Below, piece after piece: positions 48,434 through 62,433 of a DNA stretch of 64,000 nucleotides. Made by a program: the position numbers and the translations under genes. The DNA is taken from positions 45,761,835 through 45,825,834 of the forward strand of contig CM055104.1 in the NCBI GenBank assembly GCA_029204225.1, written 5' to 3'. Within the stretch, counting starts at the first letter, position 1, and every line of letters starts with the position of its first letter. This DNA is from Diphasiastrum complanatum (Eukaryota; Streptophyta; Lycopodiopsida; Lycopodiales; Lycopodiaceae). Below the pieces are notes generated by a model, which worked only from the letters and a program-made list of their open reading frames with translations, was not told the DNA's origin and made no database searches.

Positions 48434-49046
48434 CAAAGTGCTAGTAAGATCTCCAAGCATCTAGTCTAAGATCACAAACATGGGAATCACACCACACCAA
48501 AATCTAGTCAATTGGAAATCAGACCTTGCTTTGGTCACCAACATGAAAGCACAAAAAAATTGAATCAAATCACACCAAATTAAAATCCAATCACCCCTAT
48601 TGGACTCCCCAAAGACCAATGGCTCTATCTCTTTAGAGTTGGAATGGATTTGAAAAGATGTGATTGCAAACAATGTCATAGATTTCCTTGTCACTTGACT
48701 AGCTTGAGAGAAACATCAATTTTGGGCATAAAACTTGAGATCAAGGGAGTTGAATCAACAAGATCTAAAAAACACTAGGTGGGCACACCTACTTAACCTC
48801 AATATTTATATCCAAACATCTACTTGATGCTCTTTCCAACAAATGTCTACTTGGACTCAATGGATCAAAATTGAGATTGCTACAAAATTCCAAAGTGGAT
48901 GCATGTCACACGTGGCCTATACTTTTCACACATTAAATACTCACGTATGATCCAATAAATCCATCAAGCCTAGCAATGATTATCAAATTTAAAGCTAGAA
49001 GACAAATGGGATGCAAGAGCTCTCTCAAACATAAATTTTTCACCTA
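48434..49046 (-). other. Family C leader region
   Basis: About 610 bases lie between the family C primer site and the nested LTR, with no clear gag. The nested element therefore landed upstream of, or at the start of, any family C gag. Confidence 0.45.
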
Positions 49047-49060
49047 GGCTCTGATACCCA
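49047..49060 (-). other. Family C primer binding site (iMet-like)
   Basis: The minus strand reads TGGGTATCAGAGCC, one base different from the standard TGGTATCAGAGC pattern because of an extra G. It lies directly inside the LTR edge. Confidence 0.7.
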
Positions 49061-49065
49061 AAAAA

Positions 49066-49830
49066 TGAGTTTTGAGGACCATACTAAGATCCACAATGGT
49101 CTCCATGCATGTGAGTATGCACAAGATCCATCTATGCTTGATAAACTTAAGATCAAGACCTATCTAATACACTTTGAATCAAGGCAAGAGCTCATCTCCA
49201 TAAAAAAATATGATCATTCAAAGACAAGCTAGTTTTTTTACATTCACATGCAAAAACTAAGTCAAATTCACTATGATAGACAAAACCAAGTATCTTGCTC
49301 TCGGGTAGAGAGAGAACGACCATTAGCTCTCGAGTAGAGAGAGAATGTGTTACTAATAAACAAGTCCAAAATTGCATTAACTCTAAAAAAGATTGTATGT
49401 ACAAGAAGAGCACACTTCCAAATAGTAGTGGCTCGAGATCTAGCATGAGGAATGCTCAATTTTGATTGGACCTCCTGGATTCCACCTGGCTTGGACCAAG
49501 TAGCTTGAGCCTCACATTTTGATTGGCCAAGTGATTTGCACCTCTAAACATGATTGGGCCAACCATTTTGCACCTCGTAATGTGATTGGCTTTGTGATCT
49601 ACACCTCTTAATTTGCTTGGGCCATTTTGGACATTGAGATGTGGATTTGGTTGCATACTAGCAAAAAACCAATTCTTACATTTTGTGACACATTTCACCA
49701 TCTCACCATACCTCGACTTGGAGCCCTTTTGACTTTTCAAAATTAACATAAAAAATATGTACAATATTTTGGTGGACATATATACATGAAAGTGAAAAAC
49801 AATCAAGCTAAATTTTGCTCATTTTTCACA
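49066..49830 (-). repeat. Family C 5' LTR
   Basis: This is the partner of 43491-44247. It has the same paired CTCTCGGGTAGAGAGAG and CTCTCGAGTAGAGAGAG phrases (49308-49347). Confidence 0.85.
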
Positions 49831-50551
49831 TAAGCCATAAACCAAGAACTTAGAAGAAGCTAAATAGCTTCAAGAACTTCAAACAACCAAAAGTATATCT
49901 TTCACTAGTCTCCTCCCTTTCTACTCTTTGCTTTATCCTCAAAACAATTCAAAATAGGGGATGTTAGAGCCCAAAATGAGCCCTTTGTATATATACCAAT
50001 TTTTACTTCACACACTTTCAACGTCCAAAGGGGCCAAAAAGCTTGGTCCATCTATAAAGAACTGTACCAGTAAGTGACGGATGGGAAATTCTGAGTCTTT
50101 CTAGTGATATTTTTGTAATTTTTAAAAACCTATTGTGCATACAAAACATGTATATCAAGAATATATTACAAGTACTAGTGAATTCATATGCATCCATAAA
50201 AAAAAAAGGCATATTCACAAATAGAAAACAATTTGATATAAATATGGAAGCTCTTGGAAAAAGGTCAACTGCAGGTCAACCTATCAGATAGGTTCTAGTT
50301 CAACAACATATTTTTTTGTTAGATTAGCAATGATCACTCTACTATATATTTTATTGTACTTTAGAATTAGGACTATGTATTTTAGACAATGGCAACTAGC
50401 TTAGGTGTGAAAAAAAGTAGTATTTAGTCGATTAGGATTTAAGACTTTCTTATGTACTTTCTCTCTCTATTATTATATAGTACTTTATGGTGAATTGGAT
50501 GTGGTTCTCTCTTATCTCGTTATGACTGAAAGTTTGTGATGGATTTAATCA
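49831..50551. other. Possible LTR remnant upstream of a primer site
   Basis: AT-rich sequence ends directly at the primer-site motif at 50552, so part of it may be an LTR. No matching second LTR was found. Confidence 0.35.
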
Positions 50552-50563
50552 TGGTATCAGAGC
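50552..50563 (+). other. Primer binding site motif of a lost retrotransposon
   Basis: TGGTATCAGAGC matches the initiator tRNA-Met site exactly. No gag or pol follows, so this is a relic or a chance match. Confidence 0.55.
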
Positions 50564-51377
50564 ACATTGCCTATGAAGTGTTTGCTATTGGATTGAGCAT
50601 ATACTGCTTGAGGTGAAACATTCTCTTGGAGGAGAAACCAGACGTTGATAGTCGGAGATTATAGCTTTTGGTCATTTGAGAGCAGAGCATCGTTTTAGGA
50701 GAGTGAAGGGCCTACAAAGAGCTCAAAAGCTAGCTCAAGCTTCATACAACATTAGACAACTATGAAATTGGCCAAACATTGACCGAGTTGTAGTTGTAGG
50801 ATTGGACTTGTGAGAAATAAAATTTTTTAGAGAAAAATAAGTCACCATACTTAATCAAAATGAGTGGAAAAAGTTCTTATTGCTAAGGACAACAAGGCAA
50901 TGTCAATGACAAGATCAAACAATAGGAAGTTTGGTCAAACTGTGATCATTTTTTTTATTGCAATTTTGCAAGTTTTTTGGGCACTTGGAGAAATTTTTTG
51001 TTTTCTTACCAAAATTAATGATTGAAAGCTTGTTGGTAGGCACTATAGTAGGGTGAACTTGGTCCCAACTTTCGACAAGTCAAATTAATGGAAAAATAGA
51101 GGAATATGAGATTCTATTAAAAAAATCAACATAGGATGTTCACGCTCCAAACAGTCCCTAGTGTAAATGTCATGGCCATATTCGGTTAAGGACCTGGAAT
51201 AGTCCTAATATGGTAGATTGGCTCTCCAGTGTTCAAGATTATCGGTCACACCAAGATTTAATTCCGAGTCAAGGCTTGTTTGTGACTAATTACCTTGAGA
51301 GGACCTAGACACTCTAATTGAGATATATGGAGTATTGCATGTACGTGTGACGGGTATAGGCAGTAGTATTGCACGAA
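50564..51377. other. Unassigned sequence
   Basis: No gene was recognised. It may be the internal remnant of the element whose primer site precedes it. Confidence 0.35.
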
Positions 51378-52271
51378 GAGATGTGATCTATTTATAGTTG
51401 ACCTACATGGGGGGTTGCATGGTTTCATGCCCAAGACTCTACTCTCTATATAATGAGGTAGGGATTCTCCCATCGACATATTTGGTTTAGGCTTGGGGGC
51501 TAGATCCAGGTTTGATCTAGGTTTGGTTGGGAGTTATCATTATCCATGCTTCTGTCATAATGATTGATTGCAAACCCAATGCATTCTTGGAAAAATAGCT
51601 GTTGATCCCAGCTAGTTGGTTAAACCTGTTGGTTGATTTAGTTGTTGAAGACATGGTAGATCCATCATATACTTGATAGATTGCATGCAGATCGCTCTTT
51701 CCCTAGATTCAACTGAATGTGAAATCTACCTTGATAGCTGCTTTTGGGCATTGTGGGCTGTTAGCCACAGTTAAGGTATGAGGTGAATGTTCTCTCGTTG
51801 GCAACAATGAATGTGAGTTCTAGCAGAGAGGAGTAATAGACCTATTTTTGTCAGAGTTAGCTGAGATCCGAGAAGTTTGAGATTGGGTAAAACGTGCATC
51901 TGGTATATTCATTCTAGCAGTAAATGCATGTCCTCTTTTTTTCCATTCAACGCGTGAACAACAGACCTGTTTTCCACATAGATGACACTGAAGATGACAC
52001 TGTAGATATGGCAGAAGAAGGGCGCGATCCATCCGGCCTCAGCTTGTACAATCTTTCTCTCTCTCGACGGTGGATGGAGATGTGATCTATTTATAGTTGA
52101 CCTACATGGGGGTTGCATGGTTTCATGCACATGACTCTACTCTCTATATAATGAGGTAGGGATTCTCTCGTCGACATATTGAGTTTAGGTCACCAGTTTC
52201 TCTCTTCTCCTCTTGCTTCACTTGGCATGGCTTGGCGGCTAGATCCAGGTTTGATCTAGGTTTGGTTGGGA
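51378..52271. repeat. Pair of direct repeats, about 160 bases each
   Basis: AGATGTGATCTATTTATAGT through CTCTATATAATGAGGTAGGG and TTCTC at 51380-51475 recurs at 52078-52173. GGCTAGATCCAGGTTTGATC onward follows in both (51496 and 52236), with about 48 extra bases in the second copy. The two copies are about 700 bases apart. This could be a small terminal-repeat retrotransposon or a local duplication; ends and target duplications were not resolved. Confidence 0.65.
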
Positions 52272-55200
52272 GGTTTGGCTCCATAGTTTCTCTTATTGCG
52301 TTCTCCTATTCTCATCTTAGGGGTTATCTCTTAGGGTCTTTACAGTAAAAGACTGTTCCATGGTGAGTTGGGACACATTTGAATAGATTAAAGGCTAGAT
52401 CAATGATCCGCAATCCAAGAGACCTAAAATTTTATCTATTTATAGATGAAGTTTGTTTAGCAAAGATCCAAAGGGGTATAAATGGTAATACAATAATTTC
52501 TTTATTGAAAATCTTCATTTTGATAATGCAATTCAATTTCTTTAATACTTGGATTCAAGCTTGCATTATAGGTTTAGTAAACTTTGTGTAATTTTTGCAG
52601 AATAAAAAAAGAAACAACATTTTTCGCATGGAGAAATCTTTTGCACCGCAAAGCGAACAATAGATTTTGTGACATTCTGACACAAAATCTCGGTCTTCCA
52701 AAATCTATCGGCAAAGTTATGTAATTTCAAATGGGACTATTAAGGGTAAAAGTTCAAATTGCCATATCTTTCAAATGGAGCATCGGATGACACATCATCA
52801 AAGGGCAAAGTTGTCAAACTTTTTGTTTTTTGAGGAATTTGAGCAATTCGATGCTAAACTAAACCTAGCAAATTTCTCATAGTTAAAGTGTTTCAGTGAT
52901 GCATTTGATCCAAAGATGCCCTCAAGATTGATGCCATATTTGCTTTGAGTGAAAAAGATGTGTTGCATGTGCATTGGAAAATGATGTGAATGCTCTAAAT
53001 CAAACCCATTTTAGAGTGGAAATTTATGACATGGATATGCAAATGAAGAGCAACAAACCATAAATATGTTTTTTTTTTCTTGTTATAGCCAAGTTGGATA
53101 AATATTGGCTTTTGTGGTAGCAAAGACCCAAGCTAGAATATTAGTGTGTACACATAAAGCGAGATCTAGTGCCCACGGGCTCTAAAATTTTCTATGTGAT
53201 ATACAATATTGTTTGTGTGAGGATGTGTGAAGCATTAAGACAATTTTCTAGATAATGACTTTTTGTTAAGTTCCCAAGAACTATGATGGCCTCTTTCCAT
53301 CAACCAAATTTTCCTTTAAAAAAGAAGTTTTTTGTCATATAAAATTTCTTACCAACTAGCCTCTTAGCTTTTGTTACTTGATGGCATCCATTTGTAAAAA
53401 CCTCGATAACCAAACAAGGCCAACTGAATTGACTTTCTAAATAATGTTAAGTTTACTTTTGTAGAATATGACAACCCATATTTTTTGAGTTGATCTCTAA
53501 TGTAATAGGATGATATCCTCAGCAAACATAGATCATTTCATTCACTATTGGGCATAACAAGTAGGGACATTCATAAAATTATAGGATAACAATTTCCCAC
53601 ATCAAGCAAACGATAATATAAAGACTATGTGAGGACAAAATAAATTTGCCCTTGAAGAATAATCAAGCTACCAAGGCTCCACATTTTGTGAGAGCATTAC
53701 GCGTCCCAAATCAAGAAGCTTTTCTTTTCCTAGCTAAAGGTACCCTTGTCAACAAATTTTTTTCTCCCAAAGCAACCAATTAAGAGGGAAAAATAGTGCT
53801 CAACAAAAATATTAGTCGTAAAGGAAATGAAAACCCTATCTTATGTAGGGAATTTAAGAGTAATATAACAAAGCCAATTGAATCTAACAGATGGGAGAAA
53901 CACATCCTCAAAGGAAAACCAAAGTGAGGAAAGACTACACCATGTTGGAGGAGGTAGAATCAATGATATGTATTCCATGTTTGGGAGATTAAAATTTAGG
54001 GAGGTCAAATTTCCTACAATAATTATAATAGAAACATGGAAACAAGAGTTGTCAACCTCATCTACATAGATATGGAACTTAGAGGGTTTGGCTTTAATAA
54101 GAGAGTAATGTCATCAACCATTAGTGGCCAAGTATAATGAGCTCTTAGTTTGAGCAAGTGATTGAACATCAACTTCAATAGCAAATGAGTAAGGAGTGGA
54201 GAAAGCAAGCAATGTCATATAACCCCACTCACTATTTTATACTTCTTAGAAAGGGATCGATTGAAGTAGAATCTAGAGTTGGAGCCAAGCAAATCCAAGC
54301 ACAAGTAACCTTTCTAAATAGAGAGAAGACTGTACTATCACATCAAGCAACTCAAAACAAATTTCAATCATTGCAAGTTTCTAGAGTTACTGAATGGAAT
54401 GTAATCCAAAAGAGAAAAAAAAATGTGATACTCTACTTAAAACTAAATTGCTCCGAGGAGATAACGAAGGATACTTGAGAAGTAAGGCAATTGGCTTAGA
54501 GAGAAAATTGTGACACTTTCTAACTTTACATCTTTTGCCGTTCAAAGCATAAAGAAGTTGAATTTACTTCTACATAGAAGATGCACTTGATTTGTGTACA
54601 AATTGATCTAGCATTGACTTGTATTGTCCTTGAATTATCCACCATGACTTTCAGTCTCGAATATCAAAAACCAAAATAACAGGTCAAAGGATGATAGTGA
54701 TTCATTATATCAGGCTATGATTGAAAAATCTACTATAATTTTCTATAATCCATGTTGTACAATCATGAGATGTACACTTTCTAACAAGCATGGTTGATTT
54801 TTAGCCAACAGCAAGGGGAGAGGAGAATCGGCCACACTTAGACTTAGATTCTTTGTAAGCAACCACTAATATAACTTCAAGAGTTGTCAAGTTTATAAGC
54901 AGATTACAGTGCAAGTTTTTGCTTGTTTCTAAATGTTCATGAAGACATGACTTAAGAAGCACCAGGAATTTGCCTCAAGAGGGAGGGGAGCACATTCTGG
55001 ACGTTTTCTTTATTAAGATGTGGTAAGGGGGCCTAGAACCCTGATCAAGGTTCAAAGGATAGCATGGGCTCGAGGAAAAACATGTCCTGTTTAAATAAGG
55101 CTCCTCAGAACGGATACAACGAAGGTGAAACCTTGCCAGGATTATATTTTTTCAAAGTACAATTGAGGCATCATTTGAACTTCTGCATTGAAAGCTTCAA

Positions 55201-55952
55201 CTGGCACTCGGCTCTTATGTAGACACTCATTGTTGTTGAATGAACACTGAAATAAAAGTAAGAGATTGAATGCTTCAAGAGTAGTTGAGCCTACATGCAA
55301 ACTGACAGATCAACAGCACGTGAAGGAAATTACCAGTCTCAAAAGTAACTGCTTGGGATCCTACGAGCATTTTAATATTTCCATTATAAAAAGACATAAC
55401 ACCAACAACCATAGTTGCATGCAGGTTGCAATCTTCACTACTGAATCCCGATTGTGATAAATTTTGCTAAAATTGAAAGGATACTGGCCCAAGACCTGCA
55501 AACCTCAAAATATATCTCTGCAAGCGGACTGTTGAATCCTCAAATTAGCTTTCGCCTTTTATAATGAGAGCATTCAACTGACCAAATAAAGATCATCAAA
55601 CAAATGGCACTCACAGTGAGTCAACCCCACATAACATTCATTATGATCTAGATAAGCAGAACCTTAACCATCTGATGCAAGCATTTGTACACAACACCAA
55701 TCTTGAACAACAAACATATGGTCAGACAGGCCAAACATAGGAAAGAGTTGCTTTAATAATGAATAATTCTTATGAACTTTTGATCCAAAAAATTGCCAAA
55801 AGATAGTTTCTTGGTACTGATTGCATACTCCCGCTTCAAGATTCTTAATGCAAAGTCTGGAGAAGTTCAGAACAAATCTGAGGCCCAACTCAAATTCTCC
55901 TAATACTGGTAATGCAATTATTCTGAATAAGTTCCTATAACCTACAATGACT
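52272..55952. other. Intergenic sequence downstream of RPL8
   Basis: No gene, transposon domain or notable repeat was recognised on either strand. The last few hundred bases should include the RPL8 3' UTR on the minus strand. Confidence 0.4.
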
Positions 55953-57578
<1,626 letters not shown>

Positions 57579-58018
57579 CTGGAAGTGCCATTGTCGGGAT
57601 TGTGACTGATTACAATGGCGTAATCCCCAGAAGCTCTCGCAAATGAGCCTCTATCACCAACCCGTTGCTCTACGTTGCACACAACAGCCCCCTCCGGCAC
57701 CGATCTTAGGGGTAACACATTTCCAATTGTCAAAGCAGCTTTCTTGCCGCAATAAAGAAACTGGCCAGTGTACATACCCTCGGCAGCCACAAAAAGCTCC
57801 TTCTGATGCTTAAAGCGAAAAGGATGTCTAAAAGTGACCTTGCACAAGGGAGCGCCACGCCCAGAGTCATGCACCACCTCTGACACTACACCCTTGATGT
57901 AACCATTCCTTTCTGCAAAATCCAAGGACCTGAACCGTGCGGGGCCCTTGCGCCTGTGTGTGTGAGCTGTGAAGATGCTCCCAGCGCCCTTGCGCTGCGC
58001 ACGAATCACTCGCCCCAT
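57579..58018 (-). CDS. RPL8: Cytosolic 60S ribosomal protein L8 (uL2), exon 1
   Basis: The ATG at 58018 opens [40 protein letters not shown] and [20 protein letters not shown], the canonical eukaryotic uL2 start. The exon continues [60 protein letters not shown] and ends at GTS. Exon 1 gives 146 codons plus two bases; with exon 2 the protein is 261 residues, normal for plants. There are no stops or odd residues, so the gene looks functional. The short gene with a single intron lies between repeats on both sides. Confidence 0.97.
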
Positions 58019-58239
58019 CGCGCAAGCGCAGAGCAGGAGCTATCGCGAGCAAGATGGCAGCAGAGAGAGCATATGCTGACGATGACGATGGTGATGGAGG
58101 AGGAGAAGAATGATAATGAGGAGAAGAACCCTTGCCCTAGATCCAACGGTGTTTACAGTTTCCAATCGACGGTTCAGATGAGATAATAATATTCTCTCCT
58201 TTGTCTATCACTTTGCCTAAGGATTCAACACCATGTTGA

Positions 58240-58242
<3 letters not shown>
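58019..58242 (-). promoter_or_regulatory. Probable RPL8 promoter and 5' leader region
   Basis: This is the immediate upstream region of RPL8 on the minus strand. No TATA box is evident. On minus, CTAGGGCAAGGGTT resembles, but does not match, the telo-box common in plant ribosomal protein promoters. Confidence 0.4.
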
Positions 58243-58285
<43 letters not shown>

Positions 58286-58443
58286 TCAACCCGAGCTAGA
58301 GAAAACGGATTTTCTTTTTTTTTTGATTGGGCCATGTGTGCCCTAAAATGCCAATGACGACGATGGGTGATTTTTTGGAATGTTCCATAAAAAGATCGTT
58401 TTTTGGAACGTTCGGTTGAGATTGTTTCTAGAACGTTTGGTAG

Positions 58444-58480
<37 letters not shown>

Positions 58481-58560
58481 CAGAATTATTAGGGTTTTTT
58501 AAGAGTTGTGGGATGAGAAATAACAATAATGTGAGCTGAGAGAGGGGAGGATATTTAGAC
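58243..58560. repeat. Dispersed GA-flanked repeat family, copy 4 (long form)
   Basis: A GA tract (58243-58282) is followed by ATGTCAACCCGAGCTAGAGA and AAACGGATTTT, then ATTGGGCCATGTGTGCCC and ATGGGTGATTTTTTGGAA. A second GA tract (58446-58475) is followed by TTTTCAGAATTATTAGGG and AACAATAATGTGAGCTGAGA. The order mirrors 17807-18075. Confidence 0.65.
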
Positions 58561-59983
58561 ATCCAAAAAGTGAATTTAAGTTTAAGTGATTCAGATTTCA
58601 CAAGAAGTTCAATTCTAGCTTAACTAGGCAAGAGCTTTCAAAATAAGTGTAGTTTTTTCTCAAGCTTTGAGAGACTGAAACCAAGTGTAACATCATTCAA
58701 TGAATCATAATATCATGGGAAAAAACATGCTTTTACCAAGCTTATTACTATAGGTTGCTAAACTTAGATTTCAAAATGAAGTTTTTCAAGTGTAGGGACC
58801 CAATTCAGCTCAATAAATTGGCCTCTACAACTTCAAAGATGAAGCCTGTTTAAAAAACAGATCGCGGTCTTGGAAATTCACAAATCCAATGGTTAGAATC
58901 CATTCCCTCGGGCCCTACCATGTGTCAAGCCACAATTGGCTACACATCAATTGCTTAGCTGTTTGAGGGAGGGCCCTCACTTCAAGACACAATGAGAAAA
59001 ACTTGAGTCGGCCATGTGAACTTAAAACCCTCCACCGCCCATGATTATGGAAAGAGGGAGAGAGAGATAAATCTCTTTATTTTTCACCATTTTTCCTTTT
59101 GATGGATAAATGAAGGCACAATATGGCTAAATGCCAATCGCGACTTAACTAAACGGTTGTCGTCAAACCGTCATTTGGATAATCCCATTCGACATTCCTA
59201 ACTAGTATAAATAGATGATCATTTTCTCAAGCTATATATATTCAGAGATACAGAGACTTGGAATCAATCAAGTCAATTGATTCAAGAAGTCAATAAAGTA
59301 TTGTTAGCAACATTTTTCGCTGCTTAATCTGTTTTAGTTGAGGATGCTTTAATTTTAGCCTCCTAAGCAATCTCTCAATCACTAGAAATCATGCATCATA
59401 ACTTCCAACTGAAGCAGCTTCCCAAGAAAAACTCACAAAATGATATGTGTCCTAGAGAATAGAATATTCTATTTCCACAATCAACCAAACCTTTTTATGA
59501 TCATTTTCCAAGGGGTGGCCTACCTCTAGTAGGTTGTGCAAGAGGCCATGTATGAACCAAGGCGAGTTGGATTTTGGACATCAACCACCCCACTCCATAA
59601 TTAGAAGAACACCTAGATTATAAAGATCTCTACATAATGGGGTTGAAATATATTTCGACCTTGACTGGATAAAAGCTTGAGTGATATTGCAAGCTATCGA
59701 ATGCCTTGTAACACTAAATACTGTTCAAGTAGCTTGTGAAAGAATGATTATATACAGATGAATAGAAGTCTTGAGAATATAAAATCGGTGAGTACGAGTA
59801 AGATTAACTCCATCACCATGCAAATGCACCATCATGAATTTTAGGCCTCTAAACCATTAATTATGACTTTAGTACAACGAGGGCTCCAACCCCTCAAAGC
59901 CATAATAAAGTTATGGGTCGATATATGCCTACTAACCTCCTTACGATACGTTTGTTCAAGATAAGATCAAACATGGACATGAC
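58561..59983 (-). other. Possible LTR and flanking sequence of a gypsy relic
   Basis: If the chromodomain relic to the right is real, a minus-strand LTR should start at TGTCATGTCC (59984) and extend leftward. A plus-strand TATAAATAG motif near 59208 lies in this stretch. No partner LTR was found, so the extent is unknown. No gene was seen. Confidence 0.35.
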
Positions 59984-59984
59984 A

Positions 59985-60190
59985 TACTTCCCCCCTTAAT
60001 CGAGTTCTATCCTCAGAACTTAAAGTTAGGAAAGGTTTTTCTAAGGCTATCTCTCTCTGTCCCCAAGAGTCATTATTATCAACATGGCCTTTCCAACGAA
60101 CCAAATACTTGGTAACTATATGATTATGCACTCATTTATTTCTTATGTCTAATATCTTCTTGGCTTTAGAATGGGTTAAATATGCTCTTT
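59985..60190 (-). pseudogene. Ty3/gypsy chromodomain and polypurine tract relic
   Basis: The minus strand reads AKKILDIRNK and then VTKYLVRWKGHVDNNDSWGQ and REIALEKPFL. This fits the chromodomain at the C terminus of chromovirus integrase (LVKWKG..D.SWE). It ends in CGATTAAGGGGGGAAG, a polypurine tract, directly before TGTCATGTCC, an LTR start. The rest of the element was not found upstream. Several stops are present. Confidence 0.7.
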
Positions 60191-60499
60191 AGACAAGTCC
60201 AACAGATCTCCAAAACCAAGGTGATCCCCTTTACGTAGACTTTTCTTAAGTCAACTAATGTGAAATAGCGAATGCACCACCCAACCTGGTTGGACACTTT
60301 TATTTATGACTCTCTTATGTTTGTTTGATTAAAAATCTCACTTCTAGGCTTGCCAATCACACTTTCTTGAGATCTAGGTATCAATTTGAGGTCATAGCCA
60401 CATTCTTTCATACAACTGGCTTGTATTTGAGTGATTTGTGGATTCTTGGAGTGTTTCACACGTGCCAAAACTAGCTTGACCCAAACTTAGCCCATAATT
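60191..60499. other. Unassigned junction sequence
   Basis: It lies between the chromodomain relic and the following copia-type element. No feature was recognised. Confidence 0.35.
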
Positions 60500-60591
60500 C
60501 ATCAATTGATGTGAGAGTGATCTAGATTAAGAGAGATTGGAAAAGCTAGTGAGGTCCATATCTCACTTTGTTGCAAGATCTTGCATAGGAT

Positions 60592-61240
60592 TTGGTAGTA
60601 CACATTTCAAGGACCCTTTCAATCTTGATACTCCAAGATGTGATGGACATTGTACTTGGGATTGAGGAGGAGTTTCAAGTCCTTCAAGAAGTACAAAAGT
60701 ACAAGAAGAGAGCTAGGATGGCTCCCCACTTTGTCAAGATGAATGTCTCTAATGAGATTTTGAGAGAGATTGGTGATTGCAACTTGGCCAAGCAAGCTTG
60801 GGATACTCTCAAAGCTATTTATGAAGCCAAAAATACCTATAGGCTCCTCACTCTTAGAAATCAAATTTTCCAAAGTTCTCAAAAGAGTGATGAGAGTGCC
60901 ACTAATTATGTGTTGAGAGTGAAAGATACTCGTAGGGAGCTTGCTTGAATTGGAGAATCCTTAAATCAAAGTGAGCTAGTCCAAATCATTCTTAATAGCT
61001 TGAGAGATGAGTATGAGAACCTTCTCCAATCCTATGCCATCAAGGAGGAGCTACCTACTTTGGAGGCTTTGCAAGGAGTGCTAGTGGCTGAAGAATCAAG
61101 GCAAGAGAACAAGCTATTAAGGATGGACAAATTGTCACTCAAGCATAATGGTGAAGATAAAGTTGTATTTGCCAAGAAAAGAGAGGAGCAAAAAGCAATA
61201 CCAACACATCTCCAAGGACAAAGCAAAAGACCAAGATGAA
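60592..61240 (+). pseudogene. Copia gag (UBN2-type), N-terminally truncated and interrupted
   Basis: The frame reads APHFVKMNVSNEILREIGDC, NLAKQAWDTLKAIYEAKNTY, LLTLRNQIFQ and ESATNYVLRVKDTRRELA, typical gag helices. A stop at about 60946 precedes the rest (LVQIILNSLRDEYENLLQSY, LPTLEALQGVLVAEESRQEN). The expected N-terminal FNG.NY..W segment is missing. A frameshift near 61200 leads into the zinc-knuckle frame. Confidence 0.85.
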
Positions 61241-62433
61241 AAGGATGATGATGCCTCTCAATATTCTACTTTAAAGAAGAAGGAAAAAGATGTCAAGTGC
61301 TTCTTTTGTGGCAAGAAAGGCCACTATGCCACCAATTTCTTCAAGGCTTCAAGAAGAAGAATCAATTCAAGCAAGCCAACATCTCTCATGAGAAAGAAGA
61401 CTTTATTGCAAGTGATGGAGAATGCTCACTTATGGCATCAAAATTCTCCTCTTCCACCTTCAAGAAGGATGACTCTTGGTATATTGATAGTGGAGCATCT
61501 TCACATATGTGTAGCTCCAAGGATTCCTTTTCAACTATTATGCCTTATAAAGGAATCAAGAAGACCATATACATTGCAAGTGATCAAGAGTGCAAAATTG
61601 AAGGAGTAGGGACTATTCCCTTGAAACTTGCATCATCAAAAGTTCTTTCTCTTCAAGAGGTTCTTTTTGTTCCAAAGATTACAAAGAATCTTATAAGTGT
61701 TGGCAAATTACTTTATGGTGGTCTTGATGTCAATTTCCATATTGACAATTGTGTGATCAAGAAGGATGGTGAGATCCTTGCATATGGATCTAGATATGGA
61801 GGAATCTACAAATTGAACTCAAGAGAGAGTGCAAAATCTCTTGATGTTGCTTATGTATCCAAGTCTTCAAAGGAGGATGATCACACAAGATGCACATTTC
61901 TTCCTTCTTCAAGATTTATGGTGCTTGATTATTTCCCATTATTCAAAGCCTATGTTGAGATGGAATTCTCGTTGAAGATCAAAGTTTTGAGGAGTGATGG
62001 AGCTCTTGGAAGAAATACACCATATGAAATGTTATTCAAGAAGCCTAAGGATGATTACCTTAGTGTCTTTGGAGGTTCTTGCTTTGCACATATTCCCTTG
62101 GAAACAAGGAGGATGAATGATCCAAGCTCATGGATCATGGTTGTATGCTTATCCACCAAGGAGGCCCATAAAGCCATTATACTCTCTATTTCAAAAGTGA
62201 TTGAGAGCAAAGAAGTCGTATTTTATGAAGATCTACATTCAACCTTGGAAGGGGCAGAGCTCAAGGCATCTCAAGATGCATCTCAAATCATATCTATTGA
62301 AGATTATCAAGATGTGATGGGGTCGAGGTTTGAGGAGGAATGTCCTCCTCAACATATGATTTCCAAGGGATCTTCCAGATGGATAGCCAAGTCCTTATGG
62401 ATCATATTTTATGATAAAGAAAGGCAAATTTGA
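61241..62433 (+). pseudogene. Copia zinc knuckle, protease and collapsed integrase
   Basis: The knuckle reads CFFCGKKGHYATNF near 61301: the fourth zinc ligand is Phe instead of Cys. In another frame the protease follows with an intact triad in SWYIDSGASSHMCSSKDSFS, then VLSLQEVLFVPKITKNLISV and GKLLYGGL. The frame continues (GGIYKLNS) into a short stretch of integrase: KIKVLRSDGALGRNTPYEML, where LRSDGA should be far from TPYEML. An internal deletion has therefore removed most of the catalytic core. It then reads FKKPKDDYLSVFGGSCFAHI, the copia post-core region, to a stop at 62433. Confidence 0.88.

Larger units (their letters stand above)
43491..49830 (-). mobile_element. Copia-type LTR element (family C) hosting a nested copia fragment
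   Basis: Direct repeats at 43491-44247 and 49066-49830 are about 760 bases each. On the minus strand they begin TGTGAAAAATGAGC and end CCTCAAAACTCA. Just inside the upstream LTR lies a primer-site-like TGGGTATCAGAGCC. Just before the downstream LTR lies the polypurine-like TTTGAGGTGGTG. The 5' leader (48434-49046) is followed by a foreign copia fragment (45404-48433). The element's own 3' sequence resumes by about 45130. No reverse transcriptase or RNase H was found. Target duplications could not be confirmed at the ends. Confidence 0.75.

Noticed and set aside
51258-51479. Possible gypsy integrase tail (HAILHISQLE-like) on minus
   Set aside because: Only a handful of residues match and the neighbouring sequence does not; treated as chance.
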